Assembly (NCBI GenBank): GCA_023413135.1
Contig: JAEZQK010000104.1
Coordinates: 1 to 20,906 of the forward strand
Length of the DNA: 20,906 bases
Direction of reading: 5' to 3'
DNA from: Bacillota bacterium
GTDB taxonomy: Bacteria > Bacillota > Clostridia > Christensenellales > Aristaeellaceae
Below are positions 7,250 through 14,545 of the stretch, piece by piece. Both the position numbers and the translations under genes were made by a program. The notes below the pieces were generated by a model that saw only the letters and a program-made list of their open reading frames with translations, did no database searches and had not been told where the DNA came from. Numbering within the stretch: position 1 is the first letter of the stretch; each line of letters starts with the position of its first letter.

Positions 7250-7291
7250 ATAACGTGGCTGAAAAGCCGATTTACTAAAGGAGGTTTTACC

Positions 7292-8635
7292 TTGTCCTCT
7301 GACCCAATATGGGGCCAATTGTTTTTGCAGTTGGTCCTCATAGCTGTCAATGCTTTTTTTGCCGCAACCGAAATGGCTGTCGTTTCCCTGAATGAAAACA
7401 AAATCCGCCGTCAGGCGGATGAGGATGATATAAAGGCACGGCAGCTTTTGAAGCTGGTGGAAGCGCCCAACGGATTTCTATCCACCATCCAGGTGATGAT
7501 CACCCTGTCCGGATACCTGGGCAGCGCTTTTGCCGCTGACAACTTTGCATCCCGCCTGGTGGATTGGCTGATAAACGACGTGGGGCTGACCTTTCCTTCT
7601 CCCCAGGTGCTCAATACCATTTGTGTGATTTTGATCACCCTGATCCTGGCGTATTTCACGCTGGTGCTGGGGGAACTGACCCCCAAGCGGGTGGCGTTGC
7701 AAAGGCCTGAAAAAGTGGCCCGCATGGTCAGCGGGGTCATTACGTTTTTTGCCAAGCTCACCAAGCCCGTGGTATGGTTCCTCTCGGTATCCACCAATGG
7801 CGTGCTCCGTATTCTGGGGATCAACCCCAACGAACAGGGCGGGAATGTTACCGAGGCGGAGATCCGCATGATGGTGGACATCGGCGAAGAAAAAGGCGCC
7901 ATTCAAACCAACGAGCGGGACATGATCGAGAATATCTTTGAGTTCAACAATTCCTCCGCCGAGGATGTGATGATCCACCGCACCGACGTGGCCTCCATCT
8001 GGATACAGGACACGCCGGAAACCATTATCAAGACCATTCTGGATACGGGGCTCAGCCGCTTTCCCGTATATGAGGAAGACATCGACGATGTGATCGGCAT
8101 CCTGTACACCAGGGATTATCTGCTCAACGAGCATGCGGATCCCCCCAAACCCCTGCGGGAGCTGCTGCGGGAGGCGTATTTCGTGCCGGAGACGGTGCAG
8201 GCCGACGTGCTGTTCCGGGAAATGCAGCGGCGAAAAGTGCACATGGCCGTTGTGGTGGACGAGTATGGCGGCATGAGCGGCATCGTGACATTGGAGGACC
8301 TGCTGGAAGAAATCGTGGGCAGCATCTATGACGAATTCGACCCCGCCGCCAGGCAGGAGATCACGCCCATCGGCGAAAACCAGTGGCGGGTGGCGGGCAA
8401 TGTGGATTTGGAAACGCTTTCCGAGGCGCTGGATATTACGCTTCCTTTGGAGGATGAGTTTGATACTTTGGGCGGGCTGATTTTCAACCAGCTCACCACC
8501 ATCCCCCAGGATGGCAGCCACCCAGAGGTGGAAGTTTGCGGCCTTCGCATTTATGTGGAGGAGCTTTTGGAGCACCGGGTGGAGACGGCTATCATCACAA
8601 AGATTCAGCCCCCGGAAGAAGCAAAGGAGGAATAG
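7292..8635 (+). CDS. HlyC/CorC (CNNM) family CBS-domain membrane protein
   Basis: 447 residues in the order typical of CNNM/CorC-type proteins, which are linked to magnesium or other divalent-cation export or homeostasis. The N-terminal DUF21 membrane domain (about 1-190) has several hydrophobic helices, for example VNAFFAATEMAVVSLNENKI and TICVILITLILAYFTLVLGE. Two CBS domains span about 205-335 (VMIHRTDVASI, GLSRFPVYEEDIDDVIGILY, VVVDEYGGMSGIVTLEDLLE). A C-terminal CorC_HlyC domain (about 350-430) contains DEFDTLGGLIF. The start is TTG: AAAGGAGG at 7277-7284 is 7 nt upstream and no ATG lies nearby. The old name hemolysin is historical; a membrane-damaging role is not implied. It is followed after 25 nt by the Nudix-HAD gene, probably co-transcribed. 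The large antisense frame across it is a coding shadow. Confidence 0.93.
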   Translation: MSSDPIWGQLFLQLVLIAVNAFFAATEMAVVSLNENKIRRQADEDDIKARQLLKLVEAPNGFLSTIQVMITLSGYLGSAFAADNFASRLVDWLINDVGLTFPSPQVLNTICVILITLILAYFTLVLGELTPKRVALQRPEKVARMVSGVITFFAKLTKPVVWFLSVSTNGVLRILGINPNEQGGNVTEAEIRMMVDIGEEKGAIQTNERDMIENIFEFNNSSAEDVMIHRTDVASIWIQDTPETIIKTILDTGLSRFPVYEEDIDDVIGILYTRDYLLNEHADPPKPLRELLREAYFVPETVQADVLFREMQRRKVHMAVVVDEYGGMSGIVTLEDLLEEIVGSIYDEFDPAARQEITPIGENQWRVAGNVDLETLSEALDITLPLEDEFDTLGGLIFNQLTTIPQDGSHPEVEVCGLRIYVEELLEHRVETAIITKIQPPEEAKEE

Positions 8636-8660
8636 GACGGTTCGTCCTAAAGGATTGTAT

Positions 8661-9686
8661 ATGAACCGTATTGAAGTGGCCGCAGCCATTTTCCGCCGGA
8701 ACGGGCGGATTTTTCTATGCCGCCGGGGGGAAGGCGGCTCCTGCGCCTTTTTGTGGGAGTTCCCCGGTGGAAAGCTGGAAAAAGGCGAGACGCCGGAGGA
8801 TTGCCTTATACGGGAATGCCGGGAGGAATTGAAGGTTGGCATCGAAATAGACGGCCTGTATGACCGGTTCGATTACGACTATCCCGACAAATCCATCCGT
8901 TTTTATTTTTACGACGCCCGCATCGTGTCCGGAGAACCGGAACTGTCGGTGCATCAGGAGGCCAAGTGGCTTTGGCCGCGGGAGCTTACGCAGTATGAGG
9001 CCTGCCCGGCGGATAAGGAATTGATTGAAAAGCTTGCGGGCGAACTGCCCTTTGACCATTATCTGTGGGATTTTGACGGCACGCTGTTTGACAGCTATCC
9101 CCAAATCGCTTCGGCTATCCGGGACGCCTTTGGGAACTTGGGCTGTTTCGTAGCATATGAGGAAGCCTATGCCTTGACCAAGGTATCGGTAGGCCATGCT
9201 TTGCAGACACTGAAGGAACGGTTTGCATTGGATTTATCCGATGAAGAATTGAAAAACCGTTTCAGGGAGTTTACGAATGCGGATCCGAATGTGGGCTCTC
9301 CACGTCCATACGCAGGCATTCCCGAATTGCTGGAGGTTATTGTACAAAGAGGCGGAAAGAACTATCTGTTTACCCACCGCGGCTTATCGGCGCTTACGTA
9401 CCTGGATACGTGTTCCCTTGCCCATCTGTTTGAGGATACCATTACCAGTGCGGACGGCTTTGCGCCCAAGCCTGCCCCCGATGCGGTACTGGCGCTTGTC
9501 GAGCGTTACCACATGAAAAAAAGCCGCGTGGTGATGGTGGGGGACAGGGATATCGATGTGCTGTCCGCTCAGAACGCGGGAGCTTTCGGCTGCTTTTTTG
9601 ACCCGGACCACTTTTTTGACGGTTATCCCATCGAACTGATGGCCCATTCCGTGCAGGAACTGCAAACACTGCTGCTGGGGGAGTAA
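8661..9686 (+). CDS. Fused Nudix hydrolase - HAD phosphatase protein
   Basis: 341 residues joining two normally separate enzymes. Residues 1-128 are a MutT-like Nudix domain. The Nudix box is intact: G37-x5-E43-x7-R51E52-x-R54E55E56, preceded by LWEFPGGK as in 8-oxo-dGTP pyrophosphatases. Residues 132-341 are a HAD-superfamily hydrolase with all four motifs: nucleophile DFDGTLFDS (Asp137, Asp139), Thr238 in FTHRG, Lys270 in APKPAPD, and acidic GDRDID (Asp295, Asp299). The cap lies between motifs I and II, as in phosphoglycolate-phosphatase-like enzymes. The second domain starts as a stand-alone HAD protein would, after a linker of only a few residues. The ATG at 8661 has AAAGGA about 6 nt upstream; the longer open frame overlaps the preceding gene and is rejected. 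A two-step sanitising or dephosphorylating role is plausible but inferred. It converges with the next gene, 5 nt away. Confidence 0.9.
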   Translation: MNRIEVAAAIFRRNGRIFLCRRGEGGSCAFLWEFPGGKLEKGETPEDCLIRECREELKVGIEIDGLYDRFDYDYPDKSIRFYFYDARIVSGEPELSVHQEAKWLWPRELTQYEACPADKELIEKLAGELPFDHYLWDFDGTLFDSYPQIASAIRDAFGNLGCFVAYEEAYALTKVSVGHALQTLKERFALDLSDEELKNRFREFTNADPNVGSPRPYAGIPELLEVIVQRGGKNYLFTHRGLSALTYLDTCSLAHLFEDTITSADGFAPKPAPDAVLALVERYHMKKSRVVMVGDRDIDVLSAQNAGAFGCFFDPDHFFDGYPIELMAHSVQELQTLLLGE

Positions 9687-9715
9687 GATATTCACTGTTC
9701 CTCCAGAAACAGCAG
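9669..9715. terminator. Possible bidirectional hairpin across two convergent gene ends
   Basis: CTGCTG (9669-9674) pairs with CAGCAG (9710-9715), and CTGGGGG (9675-9681) largely with CCTCCAG (9700-9706). The hairpin spans the last codons of both convergent genes, whose stops are 5 nt apart. No T-tract follows on either side, so termination is uncertain. Confidence 0.25.
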
Positions 9716-11077
9716 GCGGGCGATGCCGTCGATTTCCGCAATGTACTGATCCAAGGACATCTGCCCATCCAGGTAACGCCGGGCAGCCGCCATCAAGGAT
9801 TCAAAGGCATCCCGGTCCCCGTAGCCTAGGAACTGGGACCGCTCCCCAAAGGCTGTATAGGGCGCAACCGCCCGGTAGGCGGCGATCTCCTCCGGGGAGA
9901 TCATATGATCTTGAAGCGCGGCATCCAATTTGGCCTGGAGTTGGGCAATTGCCTGTTCCAGGTCTTTTTTCTTATCATCGTGGGTGGCTGATAAATTTTT
10001 TTCATACTTGCTCAACTGCTCCTGGTAGGTTTGTGCCTTTTGGAGGCTCACGGGGGCCACGACAGGCACATTTTCATTGGGATTGAATTGGATGCGGAAA
10101 GCACTGGGTATATGCTGTGCCATGCATTCCAGGAAGGAGAGGGCCAGTTCTTTTGATGGGCTGCGGGGATTTACCACCAGCACCTCCAAATCACCATATA
10201 CAGCGGGAGGCTTATTGGATGATACCTGAGGCGGAAGAATCAGCTGAGCTGGCAGCAGCTGATAACCACCATAGTCTTCCTTGCCCAATGGCTGGGGGTA
10301 GGCAGTGAGCAGCAACGGGCGGTTTAAATATTCGTTTGATTCCCGGTCTTCTGCAATGCCTTCCTCCATGCGCAAAACCAACTCTGCCGCATTTCGGAAA
10401 TCCAGCACGTTAAAGGAGAGCGGGGATTCTGCAGTTTCATTCTGCAATATATACCGTTCCAGCAGCCCCTCCATCAGGTCGGCCTTGGTGGTACGCGCCT
10501 CCATAAACACAATTTCTTTTTCTTGCCCGTAGGTTTTATTCCATTCTTCCAGCTTCTTTATATACTCCGCAAATGTGACGGGGATAGGGCCAAGGCCCAT
10601 GGCATCCCACCGCTTTTGATCCACTGCCCAGGCATGCAGGTAAAAATACGCCGGAAAGCCGATGATTTTGCCCTCATGGGTCACCACTTCCTGAAGAAAG
10701 GGATAGAAGGTGGCAATGGTATCTTTCAGGATGGATGAGGAACTCAAATTGGTGACAAAGCCCTTGTCTTTCAGCGCAGCCAGGCCGCTTGAGATGTGGA
10801 TGGCATACAGATCAGCCACTTCGCTGCCGGTAGTCATGGCCATCATGATTTCCCCGCTGTCCTCCAGGCCTTTTTCTATGGACATGATTTTCACATCGGG
10901 ATGTTGCGTGGCAAACGCGACAAAGGCTTCCGGCCATGTCATTGCGTATAATTCCCCCTTGACGATGCGAAGCACCTTTTCGTTTTCCGGCAGAGAGGCT
11001 GATTGTGCCAAAGCGGAACAGGAGAATGACATCAGGACCAGAGTTATGAGAAGGCATAGCGCTTTGATGTGTTTCAT
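9692..11077 (-). CDS. Secreted extracellular solute-binding-type protein, orphan
   Basis: About 461 residues, exported and resembling family 1 ABC-transporter binding proteins. It has a signal peptide (MKHIKALCLLITLVL...) with probable cleavage after ALA at residue 24. Then come typical binding-protein patterns: EAFVAFATQHPDVKI, MMAMTTGSEVADLYAI, a hinge-like GKIIGFPAYFYLHAWAVDQK, and TFAEYIKKLEEW. A charged stretch at about 345-391 (QLSKYEKNLSATHDDKKK, LEQAIAQLQAKLDAAL) looks like a coiled coil inserted in the C-terminal part, which is uncommon. The frame opens at 11122, but GGAGG lies 6 nt before the ATG at 11077 and the signal peptide starts there. No lipobox fits: the Cys is in SFSC, which lacks the usual residues. 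No permease or ATPase gene is adjacent, so it may serve a transporter elsewhere or act as a sensor. Ligand unknown. Confidence 0.83.
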   Translation of the reverse strand: MKHIKALCLLITLVLMSFSCSALAQSASLPENEKVLRIVKGELYAMTWPEAFVAFATQHPDVKIMSIEKGLEDSGEIMMAMTTGSEVADLYAIHISSGLAALKDKGFVTNLSSSSILKDTIATFYPFLQEVVTHEGKIIGFPAYFYLHAWAVDQKRWDAMGLGPIPVTFAEYIKKLEEWNKTYGQEKEIVFMEARTTKADLMEGLLERYILQNETAESPLSFNVLDFRNAAELVLRMEEGIAEDRESNEYLNRPLLLTAYPQPLGKEDYGGYQLLPAQLILPPQVSSNKPPAVYGDLEVLVVNPRSPSKELALSFLECMAQHIPSAFRIQFNPNENVPVVAPVSLQKAQTYQEQLSKYEKNLSATHDDKKKDLEQAIAQLQAKLDAALQDHMISPEEIAAYRAVAPYTAFGERSQFLGYGDRDAFESLMAAARRYLDGQMSLDQYIAEIDGIARLLFLEEQ

Positions 11078-11299
11078 AGGCGTCCTCCGAACAAAAGATC
11101 GCGGCAGCTGTCGGTTAATCATCTAACGTATGGACAGAGGAAAATGTTGCCATAAAATGATGGATAGGAATCCTGATATATGCATATTGCATTGTGCTGT
11201 ATAGCTTAAAACGTGGACTCGATGATGGGGCCGTATTGGATGGCATACCATTCTCCGGCATGAAATTAACCGGTGTACTGCGGGCGATTGATAAGTGCC
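11078..11299. other. Non-coding stretch upstream of the solute-binding protein gene
   Basis: This stretch should hold the promoter of the minus-strand binding-protein gene. I find no convincing -35/-10 pair. Short open frames crossing it lack ribosome sites. Confidence 0.4.
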
Positions 11300-11420
11300 C
11301 ATCTGGCTCAATAGTCGCATTGCTTCGCTACCGCTCGCACTGCTCCTTTTCGCCAGCCTCCTCCACCCCTCCCTCATCCGCCACTGGCGGGGTCGGGGTT
11401 TCGGAGCCCCTACGGCTGCA
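11300..11420 (+). repeat. Interspersed repeat family R1, copy 1
   Basis: It begins ATCTGGCTCAATAGTCGC, continues through TGCTTCGCTACCGCTCGC and CGCCAGCCTCCTCC, and ends with CCGCCACTGGCGG and TCGGAGCC. The same ordered blocks appear inverted at 11750-11884 and 15342-15450. The CCGCCACTGGCGG core is a small hairpin. No coding role is supported. Confidence 0.65.
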
Positions 11421-11605
11421 AAGAGTATATTGGCTTTTCTTCCGGCTCCCGTATGCTCCGGTAGTGAATCAGTAAACAAATTGCGTTGTAGGGACGATTA
11501 TACGCCCGCTTGTATCGATTAATATAATGGTTTGAAGCATGGATGATTTGAAAAAGATACCATATTGCAAGTGTCGGCCCAAGATGCCTGCATGATGCAC
11601 ACATA

Positions 11606-11729
11606 GCCTTCCCCTTGAGGGGAAGGTGGCGCGCAGCGCCGGATGAGGTGTTTAGCTGCAAATGTCTGCTTATCCCATGAACACCTCATCAGTCTCCTTC
11701 GTCGACAGCTTCTCCTCAAGGGGAAGCCT
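11606..11729. repeat. Inverted-repeat element R2 of the CCTTCCCCTTGAGGGG type
   Basis: The left arm (11606-11652) starts GCCTTCCCCTTGAGGGGAAG and includes GGATGAGGTGTT. The right arm (11680-11729) is its imperfect reverse complement (AACACCTCATC ... CCTCAAGGGGAAGC). The whole could fold into one long hairpin of about 124 nt. Similar sequences recur in many Firmicute genomes (general knowledge, not checked here). It sits between two opposed R1 copies. No gene lies in 11078-12046. Confidence 0.7.
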
Positions 11730-11749
11730 TTTGGAAAGCCTCCCTCTTG

Positions 11750-11884
11750 AGGCTTCGTAGCCGAAGCGCCGCCAGTGGCGGATGAAGCGAGGCGGAGGAG
11801 GCTGGCTAAACGAGTGGCGAACGCCCGCCCCCGCCCTACGGCAGGCGGGGTGCAGTGAACGCCGCGACGATTGAGCCAGATGCG
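11750..11884 (-). repeat. Interspersed repeat family R1, copy 2 (inverted)
   Basis: The reverse complement reads ATCTGGCTCAATCGTCGC, then CCAGCCTCCTCC, CATCCGCCACTGGCGG and GGCTACGAAGCC, in the same order as copy 1. It carries an insertion including 11816-11839, a 24-base exact inverted match to element B at 3835-3858. GCCGCC-CGTA-GGCGGC just beyond (11891-11906) is a short hairpin. Confidence 0.6.
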
Positions 11885-11986
11885 ATGGTGCCGCCCGTAG
11901 GCGGCAGAAGGAGTTCTCCATGAAGCGGCAAGTACAATTTTCAGGGCAGTAAATTATTATAATAGAAGTTTTTGAGGGTGGGGTGC

Positions 11987-12022
11987 GGGGGGGGAGTTTT
12001 TTTTTAAAAGAACCCGCCCCCC
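11987..12022. other. Low-complexity homopolymer hairpin downstream of tex
   Basis: Eight G (11987-11994) and nine T (11997-12005) are followed by AAAAG and a C-rich run (12017-12022), so G8 can pair with C6 and T with A. It lies 25 nt beyond the tex stop. On the minus strand no T-tract follows the stem, so I do not call it a terminator with confidence. Such runs are also prone to slippage or assembly error. Confidence 0.3.
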
Positions 12023-12046
12023 AAATTCATCCCATCCGTTTTCCCG

Positions 12047-14197
12047 TCACTTCTTCTCCACCGGCGGAATCATGGTCAGGGAAATCCGGTTTTTCTCCTT
12101 TTCCACGGACACGACCCAGACCTTGACCACATCGCCTACCTTGACGGCCTCGCCGGGATGGTTGACCCTGCGGCGGCTTAATTGGGAAACGTGGACAAGA
12201 CCGTCCCGGTGGACGCCGATATCCACAAAGGCCCCGAAATCTGCCACGTTGCGCACGGTACCCATCAGTTCCATGCCCGGCTTCAAATCTTCCAGGCTGA
12301 GCACGTCGCTTCTAAGAAGGGGCGGGGGCAGCTCATCCCGGGGGTCGCGGCCCGGCTTTTCCAGCTCCTTGACGATATCCTTCAATGTGGGCACGCCGAT
12401 GCCCAATTGCTTGGCTGCTTTATCCGGGCCCAGCTCCTCCACCTTTTTGAAAAGGTTTCCCTGCGCGGTACGCACGGTCAGGCCGGCCAATTTTAGAAGC
12501 GCTTCCGCGGCCTCGTAGGATTCGGGATGGACGCCGGTATTCTCCAGCGGGTTTTTGCCGCCGGGAATGCGCAAAAAGCCGGCGCACTGCTCAAAGGCCT
12601 TGGGCCCCAGCTTGGGCACTTTTTTGAGGCCGGCCCGGGTGGGAAAGGGCCCGTTTTCCTCCCGGTAGGTGACGATGTTTTGCGCCACGGTGCTGTTGAT
12701 GCCGGCAATGTGGCTTAAGAGCGATGGGCTGGCGGTGTTCACGTCCACCCCCACGGCGTTGACGCAATCCTCCACCACGCCGGAAAGCGCCGCGTCCAGC
12801 TCCGCTTCCTTCAGGTCATGCTGATACTGGCCCACGCCGATGGACTTGGGATCAATTTTGACCAGTTCCGCCAGGGGATCCTGCAAACGCCGGGCAATGG
12901 ATACGGCGCTGCGCAAGGATACGTCGAACTGGGGGAACTCCTTGGCGGCCAGGGGCGAGGCGGAATAGACGGAAGCCCCCGCCTCGGAAACCACCATGTA
13001 GGACAGGTTTTCCTCCGGCATTTCGTGCAGTACGTTTACGAAGAACTCCTCCGTTTCCCGGGAGGCGGTGCCGTTGCCGATGGCCGCCACCTGAATGCGG
13101 TGCTTGCGGATGAGCTTTTTCACCGTATCCTTGGCCTGATCGACCCGGCCATGGCTGGGCAGGGGATAGATCACCGCCGTGTCCAGAACCCGGCCCGTTT
13201 CATCCACCACCGCCGTCTTGCAGCCGGTGCGGATGCCGGGGTCCAGCCCGATGGCGGCCTTGCCCCGGACCGGGGGCTGCATCAAAAGCGGTTTCAGGTT
13301 CTGGGCGAACACCTTCACGGCGGCTTCCTGGGCACGGCCGGTAAGGTCGCCGCGAAGCTCATTTTCCAGCGAAGGGGCGATCAGCCGCCGGTAGCTGTCC
13401 TCCGCCGCCATCTGCACATACTGGGTGGTGATGCTGCCGTGGCGCACAAAGGGCTTGGCCACTTCTTGAATGGCATCAATCTCTTCTACTGCAAGGGAAA
13501 CCTTCAAAAAGCCTTCCGCTTCGCCCCGGTTCATGGCCAGCACCCGGTGGGAGGGCATCAAACGCATCAGTTCCTGGTGGTCGTAGTACATGCGGTACAC
13601 GGAATCTTCTTCATTGGCCGCTTTCACCTTTACCTGGCAGGTGCGGTTGTACATCTCCTTCAAGCGGGTGCGAATGTTGGCATCATTGCTGAAATCCTCC
13701 GCCAGGATGTCCATGGCGCCGGCTAGGGCCGCCTCCGTATCTAAAACGCCTTTTTCCTCCGATACATAGGGCGCAGCCAGATCCTCTGCATTGCCCGACT
13801 TAACAGACTGCATCAGCAGGATATTGGCCAAGGGTTCCAGTCCACGTTCCCTGGCGATGGTAGCCCTGGTGCGGCGCTTGGGGCGGTAGGGGCGGTAGAT
13901 ATCCTCCAGCGCTCCCGTGGTTTCCGCTGCATCGACGGCCTTTTGCAGTTCCTCCGTCAAAACGCCCTGCTTTTCCATAGAAGAGAGAATTTCTTCCCGC
14001 CGCTTTTGTAGCGTGCGAAGCTGCTCCAGACGAAGCGAAATATCCCGCAGCACCTGATCGTTCAGTTCCCCGTGCTGCTCCTTGCGGTAGCGGGCGATAA
14101 AGGGCAATGTATTTCCTTCGTCAAGCAGGCGGATCACCGCCTCCGCCTGCCAGGGCTGGATATGAAATTCCGTGGATAAGGTTTGTGCGTATGTCAT
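12047..14197 (-). CDS. tex: Tex family RNA-binding S1-domain protein
   Basis: 716 residues, the full length for Tex, a conserved cytoplasmic nucleic-acid-binding protein implicated in transcription or RNA processing. The order matches the family: a helical N-terminal domain (TLPFIARYRKE, then RTLQKRREEIL and EDIYRPYRPKRRTRA); a YqgF/RNase-H-like domain from about 320 (AAIGLDPGIRTGCKTAVVD); helix-hairpin-helix motifs at about 490-560 (VNTASPSLLSHIAGI, FPTRAGLKKVPKLGPKAFEQ); and a C-terminal S1 domain at about 640-712 (GTVRNVADFGAFVDIGVHRD, GLVHVSQLS). The conserved GVGQYQHD motif is present. The ATG at 14197 has AAGGA about 5 nt upstream. It is transcribed alone, divergently from the methyltransferase leader, from a recognisable promoter at 14273-14302. 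Antisense frames across it are shadows. Confidence 0.97.
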   Translation of the reverse strand: MTYAQTLSTEFHIQPWQAEAVIRLLDEGNTLPFIARYRKEQHGELNDQVLRDISLRLEQLRTLQKRREEILSSMEKQGVLTEELQKAVDAAETTGALEDIYRPYRPKRRTRATIARERGLEPLANILLMQSVKSGNAEDLAAPYVSEEKGVLDTEAALAGAMDILAEDFSNDANIRTRLKEMYNRTCQVKVKAANEEDSVYRMYYDHQELMRLMPSHRVLAMNRGEAEGFLKVSLAVEEIDAIQEVAKPFVRHGSITTQYVQMAAEDSYRRLIAPSLENELRGDLTGRAQEAAVKVFAQNLKPLLMQPPVRGKAAIGLDPGIRTGCKTAVVDETGRVLDTAVIYPLPSHGRVDQAKDTVKKLIRKHRIQVAAIGNGTASRETEEFFVNVLHEMPEENLSYMVVSEAGASVYSASPLAAKEFPQFDVSLRSAVSIARRLQDPLAELVKIDPKSIGVGQYQHDLKEAELDAALSGVVEDCVNAVGVDVNTASPSLLSHIAGINSTVAQNIVTYREENGPFPTRAGLKKVPKLGPKAFEQCAGFLRIPGGKNPLENTGVHPESYEAAEALLKLAGLTVRTAQGNLFKKVEELGPDKAAKQLGIGVPTLKDIVKELEKPGRDPRDELPPPLLRSDVLSLEDLKPGMELMGTVRNVADFGAFVDIGVHRDGLVHVSQLSRRRVNHPGEAVKVGDVVKVWVVSVEKEKNRISLTMIPPVEKK

Positions 14198-14272
14198 TTG
14201 AGTCCTTCATTCCTTTCGCTGCGCCCAGGCACAAAGAAGGGTGAAACCCCTCCGCTTATAAAGTTATCCTTT

Positions 14273-14302
14273 ATTGTAGCCTGAAATGGCAGGAAATTTC
14301 AA
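14273..14302 (-). promoter_or_regulatory. Sigma-A-type promoter of tex
   Basis: On the minus strand TTGAAA (14297-14302) and TACAAT (14273-14278) are separated by 18 nt, each matching five of six consensus bases. The transcript would start near 14266, giving a leader of about 70 nt. Confidence 0.6.
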
Positions 14303-14321
14303 GCCTTATTCCATTTGGGGC

Positions 14322-14350
14322 TTGCGTGACCTTGTTTTTGATGGTATTGT
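14322..14350 (+). promoter_or_regulatory. Candidate promoter of the methyltransferase leader
   Basis: TTGCGT (14322-14327) and TATTGT (14345-14350) with a 17-nt spacer give a moderate sigma-A match. It would produce a leader of about 190 nt, longer than elsewhere in the window, containing the mini-frame and terminator described next. Confidence 0.35.
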
Positions 14351-14398
14351 ACTGGAAGAAGGCTTTCCCTTCGCCTGAATCGAAAGGGGATGTTTGGG

Positions 14399-14431
14399 AT
14401 GAGGAAACGATCGATGGTGATCCTTTCATAA
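14399..14431 (+). CDS. Possible 10-residue leader peptide MRKRSMVILS
   Basis: An ATG with AGGGG 9 nt upstream opens a 10-codon frame ending TAA, 43 nt before an intrinsic terminator that precedes the methyltransferase gene. Position and size fit a leader peptide of an attenuator. So short a frame can also arise by chance, and no homology can be judged. Confidence 0.2.
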   Translation: MRKRSMVILS

Positions 14432-14474
14432 CTCACGAAATGGCGCCGTGAAAGTGGAGCATAGTTCTTTGCTT

Positions 14475-14496
14475 GCCGCGCCTGGCGGCTTTTTTT
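14475..14496 (+). terminator. Intrinsic terminator in the methyltransferase leader
   Basis: GCCGC-5 nt-GCGGC is followed directly by seven T. It ends 49 nt before the methyltransferase start codon and reads in the same direction, so it should stop leader transcripts unless relieved. An upstream GGCGC (about 14443-14447) can pair with GCGCC in this stem-loop, a possible antiterminator. Confidence 0.6.
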
Positions 14497-14545
14497 GTGT
14501 TTCCAAAACCAAACATCTCTTACGAGAATGATAAGGAGTGCCTTT

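Noticed and set aside
7478..8842. 454-residue frame antisense to the CBS membrane protein
   Set aside because: The sense frame has full domain matches; the antisense frame is low in complexity, rich in His and Gln, and has no ribosome site. It is a shadow of codon bias.
10977..11077. Lipobox in the solute-binding protein
   Set aside because: The only cysteine near the signal end is in SFSC, lacking the usual small residues before it; signal peptidase I cleavage after ALA fits better.
11194..11475. 93-residue plus-strand frame in the repeat-rich gap
   Set aside because: More than half of it is R1 repeat sequence, and no ribosome site precedes it.
11987..12022. G8/T9 hairpin as an intrinsic terminator of tex
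   Set aside because: In the direction of tex transcription the stem is not followed by a T-tract; the sequence may be low-complexity or error-prone.
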